Shown: positions 28,827-37,364, counted from the first letter of the stretch. The stretch is 64,000 bases of DNA from Nitrosophilus alvini (GCF_015100395.1 NZ_AP022847.1:622501-686500), one strand, 5' to 3'. The notes: a model not told the origin generated them from the letters alone. Program-made: numbers and translations.

Positions 28827-29498
28827 ATGAAAAAAATCGTACTGATTGTTTTGAGTCTGTTTGTTGCCGTTTCCGCTTTTGCAGAAAATGAAGGAACCAA
28901 AAAGATAAGGGATTGTATCAATGTTTTTGATAGATTTATGGCAATACCGGAAGAGAGCATCCCTGAGACTCTTTTAAGAGACGCAAAAGCCATAGCCATC
29001 ATACCAAACCTTATAAAAGTGGGATTTATCATAGGTGGCAGACACGGCAGTGGTGTTTTGGCCGTAAGAAGAAAGGACGGTTCATGGAGCAATCCCCTTT
29101 TTATAACCCTTACAGGAGGAAGCCTAGGCTGGCAGATAGGAGCACAATCGGTAGATATTATCCTTGTTTTCAAAACAAACAGAAGCGTAGAGGATATACT
29201 AGAAGGTAAAGTTACACTCGGAGCGGATGCTTCAGTAGCAGCCGGGCCTGTAGGCAGAAGTGCCGAAGCGGCAACAGATATAAAACTCAAATCGGAAATA
29301 TACGCATATTCCAGAAGCAGAGGAGCTTTTATCGGGGTTTCCCTTGAAGGTGCAGTCTTGAAGGTTGATATTGATGCCAATACCCAATTTTATAAAAAGC
29401 CCGGTATAAGACCAAGAGATATTCTATACGCAAATATCAAAGTTCCAGATCCTATAGTAAATCATTTCAAACGCAAACTTTCCGAATATACAAAATAG
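28827..29498 (+). CDS. SYLF-domain (Ysc84-like) exported protein
   Basis: A 223-residue protein with a signal peptide (about 1-19, ending SAFAE) and one SYLF domain filling the rest. Typical segments are AKAIAIIPNLIKVGFIIGGRHGSGVL, TLTGGSLGWQIGAQS, and ADASVAAGPVGRSAEA. The domain binds phosphoinositides in eukaryotes; bacterial members are periplasmic and of unknown role. Two ATGs are adjacent (28824 and 28827); the second is better spaced from the aaagga site. A TACAAT at 28796-28801 is a possible -10 box. The following zinc-ribbon gene starts nine bases after the stop. Confidence 0.9.
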   Translation: MKKIVLIVLSLFVAVSAFAENEGTKKIRDCINVFDRFMAIPEESIPETLLRDAKAIAIIPNLIKVGFIIGGRHGSGVLAVRRKDGSWSNPLFITLTGGSLGWQIGAQSVDIILVFKTNRSVEDILEGKVTLGADASVAAGPVGRSAEAATDIKLKSEIYAYSRSRGAFIGVSLEGAVLKVDIDANTQFYKKPGIRPRDILYANIKVPDPIVNHFKRKLSEYTK

Positions 29499-29506
29499 GA
29501 GAAATC

Positions 29507-29743
29507 TTGTCGTATCCGTGGGAGATGCCGTCAATCAGAAACAAAAGGAAAAAGCCTTTTAGACCAAGATGCCGATTTTGTCGCAAAAACGATGAAGTGA
29601 TACCTGTTGTTTACGGTTTTGAAATAACAGAAGAACTTTTGGAAAAAGAGCAAAAAGGCGAAATAAAAATAGGAGCCGCCGCCATAGGTGCAGATCGTCA
29701 CAACTGGTTTTGCAAAAGATGTGAAAGCGGATTTTTGAGATAA
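29507..29743 (+). CDS. Small zinc-ribbon-like protein of unknown function
   Basis: A 78-residue basic protein with two CxxC pairs, CRFC (about residues 22-25) and CKRC (about 69-72), spaced as in a zinc ribbon. An aspartate-and-histidine segment, GADRHNWFC, precedes the second pair. The start is a TTG at 29507 directly after an aggagaa site, so expression with the SYLF gene is likely. I do not recognise the family. Confidence 0.75.
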   Translation: MSYPWEMPSIRNKRKKPFRPRCRFCRKNDEVIPVVYGFEITEELLEKEQKGEIKIGAAAIGADRHNWFCKRCESGFLR

Positions 29744-29749
29744 AACTGT

Positions 29750-29797
29750 TTGGCTCGCATAACAAAGCCTTTATTATGGATTGTTATGCGGAGCCAA
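29750..29797. repeat. Long inverted repeat after the zinc-ribbon gene
   Basis: TTGGCTCGCATAACAA (29750-29765) and TTGTTATGCGGAGCCAA (29781-29797) pair over 16 bp with a single bulged base, around a 15-nt loop. No T-tract follows on either strand. It may end transcription of the SYLF/zinc-ribbon pair, or be a dispersed repeat element; only one copy is seen here. Confidence 0.6.
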
Positions 29798-30100
29798 AAT
29801 TGAAGCTAGTAGGACTGAGTATTTAGACCGCTTGAAAATGACGATGATTTCATAAAAAACAGTGTCAGCTACAAGCGGAGTGCAATTGTATAATCGACTC
29901 TCTTAAACTCTTATCAATTATTCGATATATATATTTATCTGCTTGTTCGTATAAAGTTTCATAAAATATATCAAAAATTTTAGCAATATGGCATAGGATC
30001 AAGAGAAAATGCTTAATTAAATCTAAAAATTGGATCAATACTGAAACATGGAAGTATAAATCGATATTTTTTGGTTTTAGTTTGAGCGGTATCTTTGAAG
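29798..30100. other. Gene-free stretch between the hairpin and tRNA-Met
   Basis: About 300 bases with no supported gene. The only long open frame (minus strand, 29865-30134) runs into the tRNA gene and has no credible start outside it; its interior could be a decayed coding remnant but matches nothing I can name. The stretch lies directly 3' of the tRNA, a classic integration site, yet no integrase or flanking repeat of the tRNA end is seen. Confidence 0.5.
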
Positions 30101-30177
30101 TGGTGGGCTCGGCAGGACTCGAACCTGCGACCAACCGGTTATGAGCCGGTTGCTCTAACCAACTGAGCTACGAGCCC
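30101..30177 (-). tRNA. tRNA-Met (anticodon CAT, elongator type)
   Basis: 77 nt including an encoded CCA. The acceptor GGGCTCG pairs with CGAGCCC. The D arm is AGCTCAGTTGGTTAGAGC, the anticodon loop is CTCATAA on a five-pair ACCGG/CCGGT stem, and the T arm contains GGTTCGAGTCC. The first acceptor pair is G-C, unlike initiator tRNA, and the anticodon-loop context matches elongator tRNA-Met. A lysidine-modified tRNA-Ile with the same CAT anticodon is not completely excluded. Confidence 0.95.
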
Positions 30178-30187
30178 GTAGCAGTTG

Positions 30188-31294
30188 TTAAGTACGGGTG
30201 GAATTATACAAAAAATTAAAACGAAATGCAAGTAGATGTTCCAAAATTCCAAAAAGTATCATAAAGTTTACAAAACTGCTCCCGCCGTAGCTGAAAAGTG
30301 GTAGCGGAACTCCCACGACAGGGGCGAAACCTATAGTCATCGCTATATTTACGCTCATATATACAAACAGAAGAAAGGCAATGCTAGTTGTGACCACCTG
30401 AGTGAAATAGTCTCCTGATAGTTTGTAGTTTAGGCTTAGCAGATGCAAAATAAGCATCGCATACAGAGATATAAGGAAAAAGGCACCGAAAAAGCCGAAT
30501 CTCTCCATAAAATAGGCAAAGATAAAGTCACTCGAAGCGATTGGAAGGAATTTGAGCTGAGTCTGGGTTGCCTCGTCTTTTTCTTTACCTGTGAGCCCTC
30601 CGGAACCTATCGCAATGATAGACTGCTGAACGTGATAACTCGGTTTTTCGCTTAAAAAATCGTGAATTCTTTTTTTCTGATAATCATGCAGAAGATATTT
30701 ATAAGAAAGTGGCAAAAACAGTGCCATAATGATGGCAATGCCTGCCCATATTTTCCAGTTTACTCCTACAAAAAACAGGATTCCGTAGCCGATTATGAGC
30801 AGTATCAGTGCGGTTCCCAGATCCGGTTCTTTTGCAATGAGAACAAAGGGCAAAATAATATAAAAAGAGATTTTCAAAAACTCTTTCAGGCTATAACCGT
30901 TTTTAGGCGGCGGGTTTTCATGTATGAGATACGCAAGCATCAGAATAAAAGCAGGTTTGAATATCTCGGAAGGCTGTAGGGTAAAGTGTATGAAAGGGAT
31001 TTCAAGCCATCTTTGCGCTCCGAGTCTGCTGACGCCGAAAAAGTCGACGCTAATCAAAAGTCCTATGTTTATCCAGTAAATTGTAGGAATCAACCATTTG
31101 AATTCTCTAAGGGGCATAAGAAAAAAAACTATGAAAGCAGCGATACCAACGCCGATATATATGAGCTGTTTTTGCGACAAAACAGGGTCTATCTCCGAAA
31201 TTAGGTAAAATGACAAAGTAATTATAGGTATCAGAAGCGCAATCAGAATAAAATCGAAATGTGTAATAATACGTCTGTCTATCATAAAGCGCAT
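30188..31294 (-). CDS. rodA: Rod-shape SEDS glycosyltransferase RodA
   Basis: Inner-membrane SEDS-family peptidoglycan polymerase that works with PBP2 (encoded at 59011) to elongate the cell. It has 368 residues with about ten transmembrane helices. Family signatures are RWLEI...LQPSE near residue 105, AKEPDLGTAL near 160, and VVGVPLPLFSYGGSS near 330. The start at 31294 (MRFMIDRR) is favoured by an aagga site eight bases upstream. The genes here are separated by 28 kb from mrdA rather than being adjacent as in E. coli. Confidence 0.95.
   Translation of the reverse strand: MRFMIDRRIITHFDFILIALLIPIITLSFYLISEIDPVLSQKQLIYIGVGIAAFIVFFLMPLREFKWLIPTIYWINIGLLISVDFFGVSRLGAQRWLEIPFIHFTLQPSEIFKPAFILMLAYLIHENPPPKNGYSLKEFLKISFYIILPFVLIAKEPDLGTALILLIIGYGILFFVGVNWKIWAGIAIIMALFLPLSYKYLLHDYQKKRIHDFLSEKPSYHVQQSIIAIGSGGLTGKEKDEATQTQLKFLPIASSDFIFAYFMERFGFFGAFFLISLYAMLILHLLSLNYKLSGDYFTQVVTTSIAFLLFVYMSVNIAMTIGFAPVVGVPLPLFSYGGSSFVNFMILFGILEHLLAFRFNFLYNSTRT
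30203..30208 (-). promoter_or_regulatory. Candidate -10 box for tRNA-Met, inside the 3' end of rodA
   Basis: An exact TATAAT on the minus strand, 26 bases before the tRNA. It lies within the last codons of rodA, so the tRNA may be made both independently and by read-through. Confidence 0.4.
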
Positions 31295-31324
31295 AAAATT
31301 GATCCTTGTTGGATTAGTCTGCAA

Positions 31325-31330
31325 ATTATA
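31325..31330 (-). promoter_or_regulatory. Candidate -10 box for rodA
   Basis: An exact TATAAT on the minus strand, 30 bases before the chosen rodA start, in the 50-base gap to divergent rluD. Confidence 0.4.
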
Positions 31331-31344
31331 CCAAAGGAAAAAGT

Positions 31345-32313
31345 TTGGGCAAAACTGAAAAATTGACAGTACGAAAACAGGAGAGACTTGACAAGTATCT
31401 ATCTGCCGAACTGAAGACTACCAGAAACCAGATAGAGGCACTGATAAAATCGGGATATGTAAAAGTTAATGGAAAAACCGTAAAAAAAGGCGGAATCAAA
31501 CTGAAAGTCGGCGAAACGATTGAGATAGAGTATCCTGAAGTTAGAAAAAGCGAAGCAAAAGAGCCCGGTTTTGATGTAGAGATAATATATGAAGATGAAG
31601 ATATTCTTGTTTTGAACAAACCGAGCGGTGTTACCGTCCATCCTGCTCCGAGCGTAAAAGAGCCGACTCTTGTGGACTGGCTGAAAAAGAGAGGGGTCTC
31701 TCTTTCGACAATTTCAGGTGAAGAGAGGCATGGTATAGTTCACAGAATAGACAAAGAGACCAGCGGAGTACTTGTCATAGCAAAAAATGATTCGGCGCAT
31801 CTGAGCCTCTCTAAGCAGCTACAGGACAAAAGCATGGGAAGATACTATCTTGCCATTATAGAGCCTCCTTTGAAAGAGGATACTGTTGTGGAAAAACCTA
31901 TAGGAAGAAATCCCAAAAACAGAATAAAAATGGCAGTGGTTCCAAATGGCAGAGAAGCAAAAACGGCTTTTGCAAAAATTGCGCTCAGTAAAGATCAAAA
32001 AACAGAACTCATAGGTGCGAAGCTTTTTACAGGAAGAACCCACCAGATAAGAGTTCATCTGAATGCTATAGGAAGGCATATTTTGGGGGATTGTTTATAT
32101 GGTTTTAAGAGCCGTAGTGATAAAATTAAAAGAGTTTTTTTACATGCTTATATTTTATACCTGAGACACCCAAAAACAGGGACAAAGATGAGATTTGTCG
32201 CTCCTTTGCCTGATGATATGCGGGAGTTTCTAAAAAAAAGATTTGACTGGGAGAGTATAAATGAGAAAATTGTTCCTGAGCAGTTTGACACTATTTTTGA
32301 TTCTGTTTCTTAA
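31345..32313 (+). CDS. rluD: RluA/RluD-family ribosomal pseudouridine synthase
   Basis: Converts specific uridines of large-subunit rRNA to pseudouridine. It has 322 residues: an N-terminal S4 RNA-binding domain (about 10-70) then the catalytic domain. The catalytic aspartate is in HRIDKETSGVL (about residue 135), and the RTHQIRVH signature is near residue 230. The start is a TTG at 31345 after an aaagga site. The precise target uridines cannot be told apart from other RluA-family members by sequence here. The next gene begins 53 bases before its stop. First gene of the long operon running to 44313. Confidence 0.9.
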   Translation: MGKTEKLTVRKQERLDKYLSAELKTTRNQIEALIKSGYVKVNGKTVKKGGIKLKVGETIEIEYPEVRKSEAKEPGFDVEIIYEDEDILVLNKPSGVTVHPAPSVKEPTLVDWLKKRGVSLSTISGEERHGIVHRIDKETSGVLVIAKNDSAHLSLSKQLQDKSMGRYYLAIIEPPLKEDTVVEKPIGRNPKNRIKMAVVPNGREAKTAFAKIALSKDQKTELIGAKLFTGRTHQIRVHLNAIGRHILGDCLYGFKSRSDKIKRVFLHAYILYLRHPKTGTKMRFVAPLPDDMREFLKKRFDWESINEKIVPEQFDTIFDSVS

Positions 32314-33508
32314 CGGATGTGCAAAACAGCCTCTGCTTGAAAGCAAACCGCAGATAGATCCGACGCTACCGAAAGTTGAAAATATCAAAACAATTGCCGA
32401 TATCAATCAGGTTGCATTTGAATGGCAGCCTTTGTATGATCCACGAATTGAAGGGTACTATCTTTACAGAAGTACCGGAGCAGCCAGTAAGCTTACAAGA
32501 GTGGCTGTAATAGAAGACAGATATAGTTCGCACTATGTGGACAAGGGTCTCAAACCGAATACTCTCTATTATTACAGAATGTCTGCATACGACAAAGCCG
32601 GAAAGGAGTCCGCTCCGAGTGAGACTGTAAAAGTGAAGACGCTTCCGCGACTGGAGTCTGTAAGTTTTATCCAGGCTATAGGCCATCTTCCCAAACGTGT
32701 AAAGATTATCTGGCGTCCCCATCCAGATCCCAGAGTGGCGGAATATATCATCGAACGAAGCGAGCCGGACAAGCCCGAATGGAAAGTGGTGGCCGTCATA
32801 AAAGACAGGCTGCAGGCAGAATATATAGACAAAGGGCTTAAAGACAACAAAGTCTACTATTACAGGATAAAAGTCAAAACATATAGCGGTGTTATATCAA
32901 GACCCAGTAAAGTTGTAAAAGCTTCGACAAAACCTCTTCCTGGAATGGTTCAGGGTCTTAATGCTACGACAAATCTGCCCAAAAAAATAGAAGTTACCTG
33001 GCAACCAAATGCAGAACCCGACATCGATCACTACAATATCTACAGAAGTCCATTTTCCAAAGGTTTTTTTTTGCTCCATGCAAAAGTAAGAGGCAGCAAA
33101 TATGTTGATCTGATCGGTGAAGACGGTGTTGTAAAGTTTTATAAAGTGACAGCAGTAGATAAGGATGGGCTAGAGAGTCACAAACAGGACACACCTGTAA
33201 TGGGTTCCACACTGTCAAAACCACTGCCTCCTATAATTATTTCTGCGACTATCCAGGATTCAAAAGCGATTATAAAATGGAGACCGGCCGATAACAGGGC
33301 TGTAAGTTTCATCATTATCAAGAAAGAGAAAAAAGGTTGGCTGGATTCCAAAGAGTATAAATACACCAATATTACTTCTACAACATTTATAGACAAAAGT
33401 ATAATTCCCAACGTAAAATATGAATACAGCATAATAGCAGTCGACAGGTACGGAATAGAGTCAAAGCCTACCGAAGATATAGAGCTTTTTTTGCCCGTTA
33501 AAAACTGA
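32261..33508 (+). CDS. flpA: FlpA-like lipoprotein with four fibronectin type III domains
   Basis: A 415-residue lipoprotein. The signal peptide ends in a lipobox LNGC (Cys20), so the mature protein is lipidated, most likely at the outer membrane. Four consecutive FN3 domains follow (about 38-130, 131-228, 229-322, 323-412), recognised by repeated W-x-P and the Y-x-Y-R-I/M signatures such as LYYYRMSAYDKAG. In C. jejuni the gene at this position between the pseudouridine synthase and trmB is FlpA (Cj1279c, recalled), a fibronectin-binding adhesin. Here it sits in a cell-envelope operon of a probably free-living organism, so adhesion to a host is not implied. Confidence 0.85.
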   Translation: MRKLFLSSLTLFLILFLNGCAKQPLLESKPQIDPTLPKVENIKTIADINQVAFEWQPLYDPRIEGYYLYRSTGAASKLTRVAVIEDRYSSHYVDKGLKPNTLYYYRMSAYDKAGKESAPSETVKVKTLPRLESVSFIQAIGHLPKRVKIIWRPHPDPRVAEYIIERSEPDKPEWKVVAVIKDRLQAEYIDKGLKDNKVYYYRIKVKTYSGVISRPSKVVKASTKPLPGMVQGLNATTNLPKKIEVTWQPNAEPDIDHYNIYRSPFSKGFFLLHAKVRGSKYVDLIGEDGVVKFYKVTAVDKDGLESHKQDTPVMGSTLSKPLPPIIISATIQDSKAIIKWRPADNRAVSFIIIKKEKKGWLDSKEYKYTNITSTTFIDKSIIPNVKYEYSIIAVDRYGIESKPTEDIELFLPVKN

Positions 33509-33523
33509 TAATCAAGTATAAAA

Positions 33524-34726
33524 ATGCCTCATATAATAGCAAGAGAGTATAAAAAGATAAAAACCCCCGCACAGAGGGATGGAATTGAGTTTTTATGGTT
33601 TGCCGAGCCGTTGGCAAACGCATCGGAAACTCTTGTATGTGCAAAGCATGAAAATATATATTTTTTGCTTACAATAAAGAGAAAAAACGGTAATTTTATA
33701 ATAAAGAGCGACAAAACCACAAGGCCTACACCCTCCACTATCGTAAAAAAAGCTCTGAAATCTTTTTGCTCCCTGGCTGAATGTGATGTTATATATTCGA
33801 ATATCGCAAATATAAAAGACCGCCATCTGGAAGAGGGAAGCAGGTTTTTAAAAGATATATGGTTTTTTGCACAGAATTTTCCCAAAGACAAAGAGGTGTG
33901 GATAGAGATAGGCTTTGGCAGTGGCAGACATCTTCTTCATCAGGCCAGACAAAATCCTGATATCCTTTTTATAGGGCTTGAGATTCACAAGCCATCTATC
34001 GAACAGGTTTTAAAGCAGATAAAGATACAAAAGCTCGATAACCTTTATGTGATAGATTATGATGCGAGACTGTTTTTAGAGTTTGTTCCGTCGAATCTGG
34101 TAGGAAAAATTTTTGTACATTTTCCGGTTCCGTGGGATAAAAAACCTCACAGAAGAGTCTTTTCAAAAAGGTTTATCAAAGAGGCGAAAAGAGTTTTGAA
34201 AAAAAATGGTATTCTAGAGCTTAGGACTGATAGCAGAAACTATTTTGATTATGCGATGGAACTTTTTATGGATGAGCCAAGAATCCATCTGGAAGTTCTT
34301 AAAAACATCGAAACAGTTGTCAGGAGCAAGTACGAAGATAGATGGCGAAGGATGGAGAAAGATATATATGAGATAAGAATGATTAATGACGAGGTTTCAG
34401 AATCTTTGATATTAAAGGGGAGTTTTGATTTTGAAGGGGGTCTGAATGTACGCAACATTATAAAAAATTTTTCAAACAGACCGATAAAATATGATGAGTA
34501 TTTCATACATTTTGAGAAACTTTACAAAATATCCGAAGATTCAATATTGATAAAGCTTTCATTCGGAGCTTTTGACAGACCTGAACATCTGTATATTATA
34601 ATAGACGCAAAAGGTGCAAAATATTTTCCCAGGAATCCTGTATTATCCCGGTTGAATCTCAAAGCACACAATAAAATAAAAGAGATGCTGTATGGCAAAC
34701 AAAGTAATAGTAGCACAAGATCTTAA
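33524..34726 (+). CDS. trmB: tRNA (guanine-46-N7)-methyltransferase, extended form
   Basis: Methylates G46 in the tRNA variable loop. It has 400 residues versus about 240 in E. coli. The catalytic core is central: the SAM-binding EIGFGSGRHLL is near residue 126, and HFPVPWDKKPHRRVF near residue 205 is the family substrate-binding segment. An extra N-terminal region of about 110 residues and a C-terminal region of about 100 residues, both strand-rich, flank it; long TrmB proteins are known in Campylobacterota. The last 35 bases overlap ftsE. Confidence 0.93.
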   Translation: MPHIIAREYKKIKTPAQRDGIEFLWFAEPLANASETLVCAKHENIYFLLTIKRKNGNFIIKSDKTTRPTPSTIVKKALKSFCSLAECDVIYSNIANIKDRHLEEGSRFLKDIWFFAQNFPKDKEVWIEIGFGSGRHLLHQARQNPDILFIGLEIHKPSIEQVLKQIKIQKLDNLYVIDYDARLFLEFVPSNLVGKIFVHFPVPWDKKPHRRVFSKRFIKEAKRVLKKNGILELRTDSRNYFDYAMELFMDEPRIHLEVLKNIETVVRSKYEDRWRRMEKDIYEIRMINDEVSESLILKGSFDFEGGLNVRNIIKNFSNRPIKYDEYFIHFEKLYKISEDSILIKLSFGAFDRPEHLYIIIDAKGAKYFPRNPVLSRLNLKAHNKIKEMLYGKQSNSSTRS

Positions 34727-35366
34727 ACTGGCCTATAACGAAAACGAGCCTGTTATAACCGAAAGCTCTTTTGAGATAGAGAGCGGAAGTTTTGTATTTA
34801 TTACAGGCCCCAGCGGAAGTGGAAAATCTACACTTATCAGATCATTCTACGGAGCACTCAAGCCATCCGGCGGGATATTGGAAGTTGGCGGAGTAAAACT
34901 TAACAAAATAAGCAGTTCAAAACTGAGCTTTTTGAGAAAATATTTGGGAATCATATTTCAAGACTACAAACTTATAAAAGAGTGGAATGTTAAGAAAAAT
35001 GTAATGCTTCCTCTTATAATAGCTGGTTATTCAAAAGATGTTTGCGAACTTCAGACACAGAAACTTTTAAAACATGTGAAGCTTTCACACAAGGCAGAGA
35101 GATATCCCTATGAACTGAGCGGTGGTGAACAGCAAAGAGTTGCAATGGCCAGGGCGTTGGCACACAATCCGGTAATTATCCTTGCGGACGAGCCTACCGG
35201 AAACTTGGATGAATATTCCAGTGAAGTTATCTGGAATCTTCTTGAGGGAGCAAATGAACAGTTAGGTACTACAGTAGTAGTTGTTACACACCATATACCG
35301 GTACATCTGAGTGTAAATTTCAAGCATTTTCATATAGAGGATGGAACAATTTATGAAATTTCTTAA
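34692..35366 (+). CDS. ftsE: Cell-division ATP-binding protein FtsE
   Basis: ATPase of the FtsEX complex, which controls septal peptidoglycan hydrolysis through EnvC. It has 224 residues. Walker A is GPSGSGKST (about residue 37), the ABC signature is LSGGEQQRVAMARAL (about 139), Walker B is ILADEPTG (about 160), and the H-loop follows at VVTHH. It overlaps trmB at its start and ftsX at its end. Confidence 0.95.
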   Translation: MANKVIVAQDLKLAYNENEPVITESSFEIESGSFVFITGPSGSGKSTLIRSFYGALKPSGGILEVGGVKLNKISSSKLSFLRKYLGIIFQDYKLIKEWNVKKNVMLPLIIAGYSKDVCELQTQKLLKHVKLSHKAERYPYELSGGEQQRVAMARALAHNPVIILADEPTGNLDEYSSEVIWNLLEGANEQLGTTVVVVTHHIPVHLSVNFKHFHIEDGTIYEIS

Positions 35367-36162
35367 AAGCCATTTATCACTTATTCTTCCTCTTTTCGCA
35401 ATTCTCTTTTCAATACAGTTTTATATTATGGTTGAAAAAGCTATAGAAGATTATGAAAAAAATCTTGTAAAAGACTATGCAATAATTCTGGTATCAAAAA
35501 AAGAGTTTTCATTTAATGATATAAAGGATATTTTGCCAAATGCGGCAGATTTGGAAGAGATAAATCCTCAAGATATAATACAGAGACTTAAAAAGGGTGC
35601 TTCTCAAATCGATTTTGAGTCTCTAAAAAATTTTCTACCGAAGTTTTATAATCTTCACCTGAGTCGATATCCGAGTGCGAAAGAGCTTGAAGATATCAAA
35701 AAGAAGCTATTGAGCCTTCCTCATGTCGAAAGAGTTGAGACTTTTGCAAAAACACATTCCAAAACCTATACCCTTCTTGTGCTTTTAAAACAGATCTCAA
35801 AAATATTTTTAGCCCTTATTGCGGCTATAAGTTTTTTGCTAATAATAAAACAGATGCAGGTATGGCACTATGAGCATAGTGAAAGAATGTATATTATGGC
35901 ACTTTTTGGTGCTCCTCTGTGGATGAGAAGCGGTGTGCTGATAAGATTGGCGATTGTGGATGCTCTGTTAAGTACGGCGATGGTTTCGGCATTTTTTTAT
36001 TATATTACCAATACAGATATTTTACGGCAGTTTACGGAAAAGACCGGTGTTGCTATAGCAAAATTTAACTTTGCAAATGATGCTGCTTTGCTTGCTCTTA
36101 TTGGGCTTGCAACGGCTCTTTTTTCGGTGATAATCGTCTCAACAAGGCAAATAAAGGAATGA
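35341..36162 (+). CDS. ftsX: Cell-division permease-like protein FtsX
   Basis: Membrane partner of FtsE. It has 273 residues with four transmembrane helices (about 9-30, 153-172, 200-222, 238-260) and a periplasmic domain between TM1 and TM2 that, by analogy, engages EnvC. It does not transport a substrate; it transmits ATPase-driven conformational change. Sequence is divergent, so position and topology carry much of the assignment. Overlaps ftsE by 26 bases and envC by four (ATGA). Confidence 0.88.
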   Translation: MEQFMKFLKSHLSLILPLFAILFSIQFYIMVEKAIEDYEKNLVKDYAIILVSKKEFSFNDIKDILPNAADLEEINPQDIIQRLKKGASQIDFESLKNFLPKFYNLHLSRYPSAKELEDIKKKLLSLPHVERVETFAKTHSKTYTLLVLLKQISKIFLALIAAISFLLIIKQMQVWHYEHSERMYIMALFGAPLWMRSGVLIRLAIVDALLSTAMVSAFFYYITNTDILRQFTEKTGVAIAKFNFANDAALLALIGLATALFSVIIVSTRQIKE

Positions 36163-37364
36163 AGAGAGTTTTAATTTTTATTTTTACGATTTTGCTCAGT
36201 ACAAATATTTGGGCAAAAAGCAGTATAGAATTCAAAATCGAGAATTCAAAAAAAGAGTTGACCAAAAAATCAAAAAGAATAACAGGGTTAAATACTGCTC
36301 TTGAAAAAATCGCAAAAGAGATAGAAAAGCAAAAAAAAGAGCTCGAAAAGCTTGATTTGAAAATCGCAGAACTAGAAAATATCCTCTCGCAAAAAGAGCA
36401 AACATACAATAAAAATAAAGAGTTGCTTAAAAATCTGCAAAGTACACAAAAAGAGCTTTACGAGAAGAGAAATATCCTTCAGCAGGAACTTACACTGCTT
36501 ATTGCAAAAGAGTTTTCAAAATCTATAGTTTTAAACAGTGCCCAAAGCGGTTCTGCGGAAGATATCATAAATGAAGAGATATTAATGGCGTTGCAAAAAA
36601 GCGAAGATGAAAAGATAAAGAAACTATCTCTTTCGTTTAAAAATACAAATCAAAAAATAGATGAATACCATAAAAAGACAGAAATGTTAAAAAAAGAGAT
36701 AGAGGAGCTGGATAAAAAGAAAAGGGAGCTTTTATCTGCAAAAAAAAAGAAAAAGAGAGTACTTTCGCAACTTGATAGAAAAAGAAAGAAATATAAAAAA
36801 GCGATAAACAGGCTGATAAAGGAGCAAAATTCTTTAAGGGCAACGCTGGAGAAATATAAAATCCTGAAAAAAAGAAAAAAAACTGTATCTAAAAAAAGTA
36901 AAGAGACCAATATCAATGTAAAAAAGATAGGTTCTTCATATCTTCGTGCAAAAACTATAAGATATCGAGGGCCCAAAACCATTCCTCCTCTTGACAGCTT
37001 CAGGATAACAAAATATTACGGTCCCTATGTGGATCCGATTTATAAAATAAAGATATTCAACGAATCAGTGGAACTCAAGCCCCTTAAAAGAAATGCTAAA
37101 GTAAAAAATGTTCTGAACGGAAAAGTTGTACTTGCAAAAGATACGCCGCATCTGGATAAAGTGGTTATTATAAAGCACAGAAACGGTCTTTATACAATAT
37201 ATGCACATCTAGATAAGATAGCGCCTACTATAAGGCAGGGAAGAAAAATAAAAAAAGGTTACGTTATAGGACGTGTTAGCAAAAGACTGACATTTGAAGT
37301 TACAAAAAAGAGTTATCATATCAATCCGCTCGATCTTATAAAGGTTCCAAGAAAGAGACGATAA
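36159..37364 (+). CDS. envC: EnvC-like murein hydrolase activator (degenerate LytM)
   Basis: A 401-residue exported protein: signal peptide (about 1-19, ending IWAKS), a long lysine/glutamate-rich coiled coil (about 20-255), and a C-terminal M23/LytM fold (about 285-400). The LytM catalytic residues are incomplete: the usual HxGxD is replaced by a FNESVELKP region and the final H of the HxH...HFE pattern is TFEV. YAHL is kept. This is the hallmark of EnvC proteins, which activate amidases instead of cutting peptidoglycan. The amidase it would activate is encoded at 42865. It directly follows ftsEX. Confidence 0.9.
   Translation: MKRVLIFIFTILLSTNIWAKSSIEFKIENSKKELTKKSKRITGLNTALEKIAKEIEKQKKELEKLDLKIAELENILSQKEQTYNKNKELLKNLQSTQKELYEKRNILQQELTLLIAKEFSKSIVLNSAQSGSAEDIINEEILMALQKSEDEKIKKLSLSFKNTNQKIDEYHKKTEMLKKEIEELDKKKRELLSAKKKKKRVLSQLDRKRKKYKKAINRLIKEQNSLRATLEKYKILKKRKKTVSKKSKETNINVKKIGSSYLRAKTIRYRGPKTIPPLDSFRITKYYGPYVDPIYKIKIFNESVELKPLKRNAKVKNVLNGKVVLAKDTPHLDKVVIIKHRNGLYTIYAHLDKIAPTIRQGRKIKKGYVIGRVSKRLTFEVTKKSYHINPLDLIKVPRKRR

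Noticed and set aside
29865-30134. 89-codon minus-strand open frame as a gene
   Set aside because: Its first part is antisense-free but inside the tRNA gene, and no credible start with a ribosome-binding site lies beyond the tRNA. A decayed remnant cannot be excluded.
36720-36760. Poly-A tracts in envC as phase-variable slippage sites
   Set aside because: They encode the lysine-rich coiled coil in frame and A-tracts are abundant throughout this A/T-rich genome; no out-of-frame switch is indicated.
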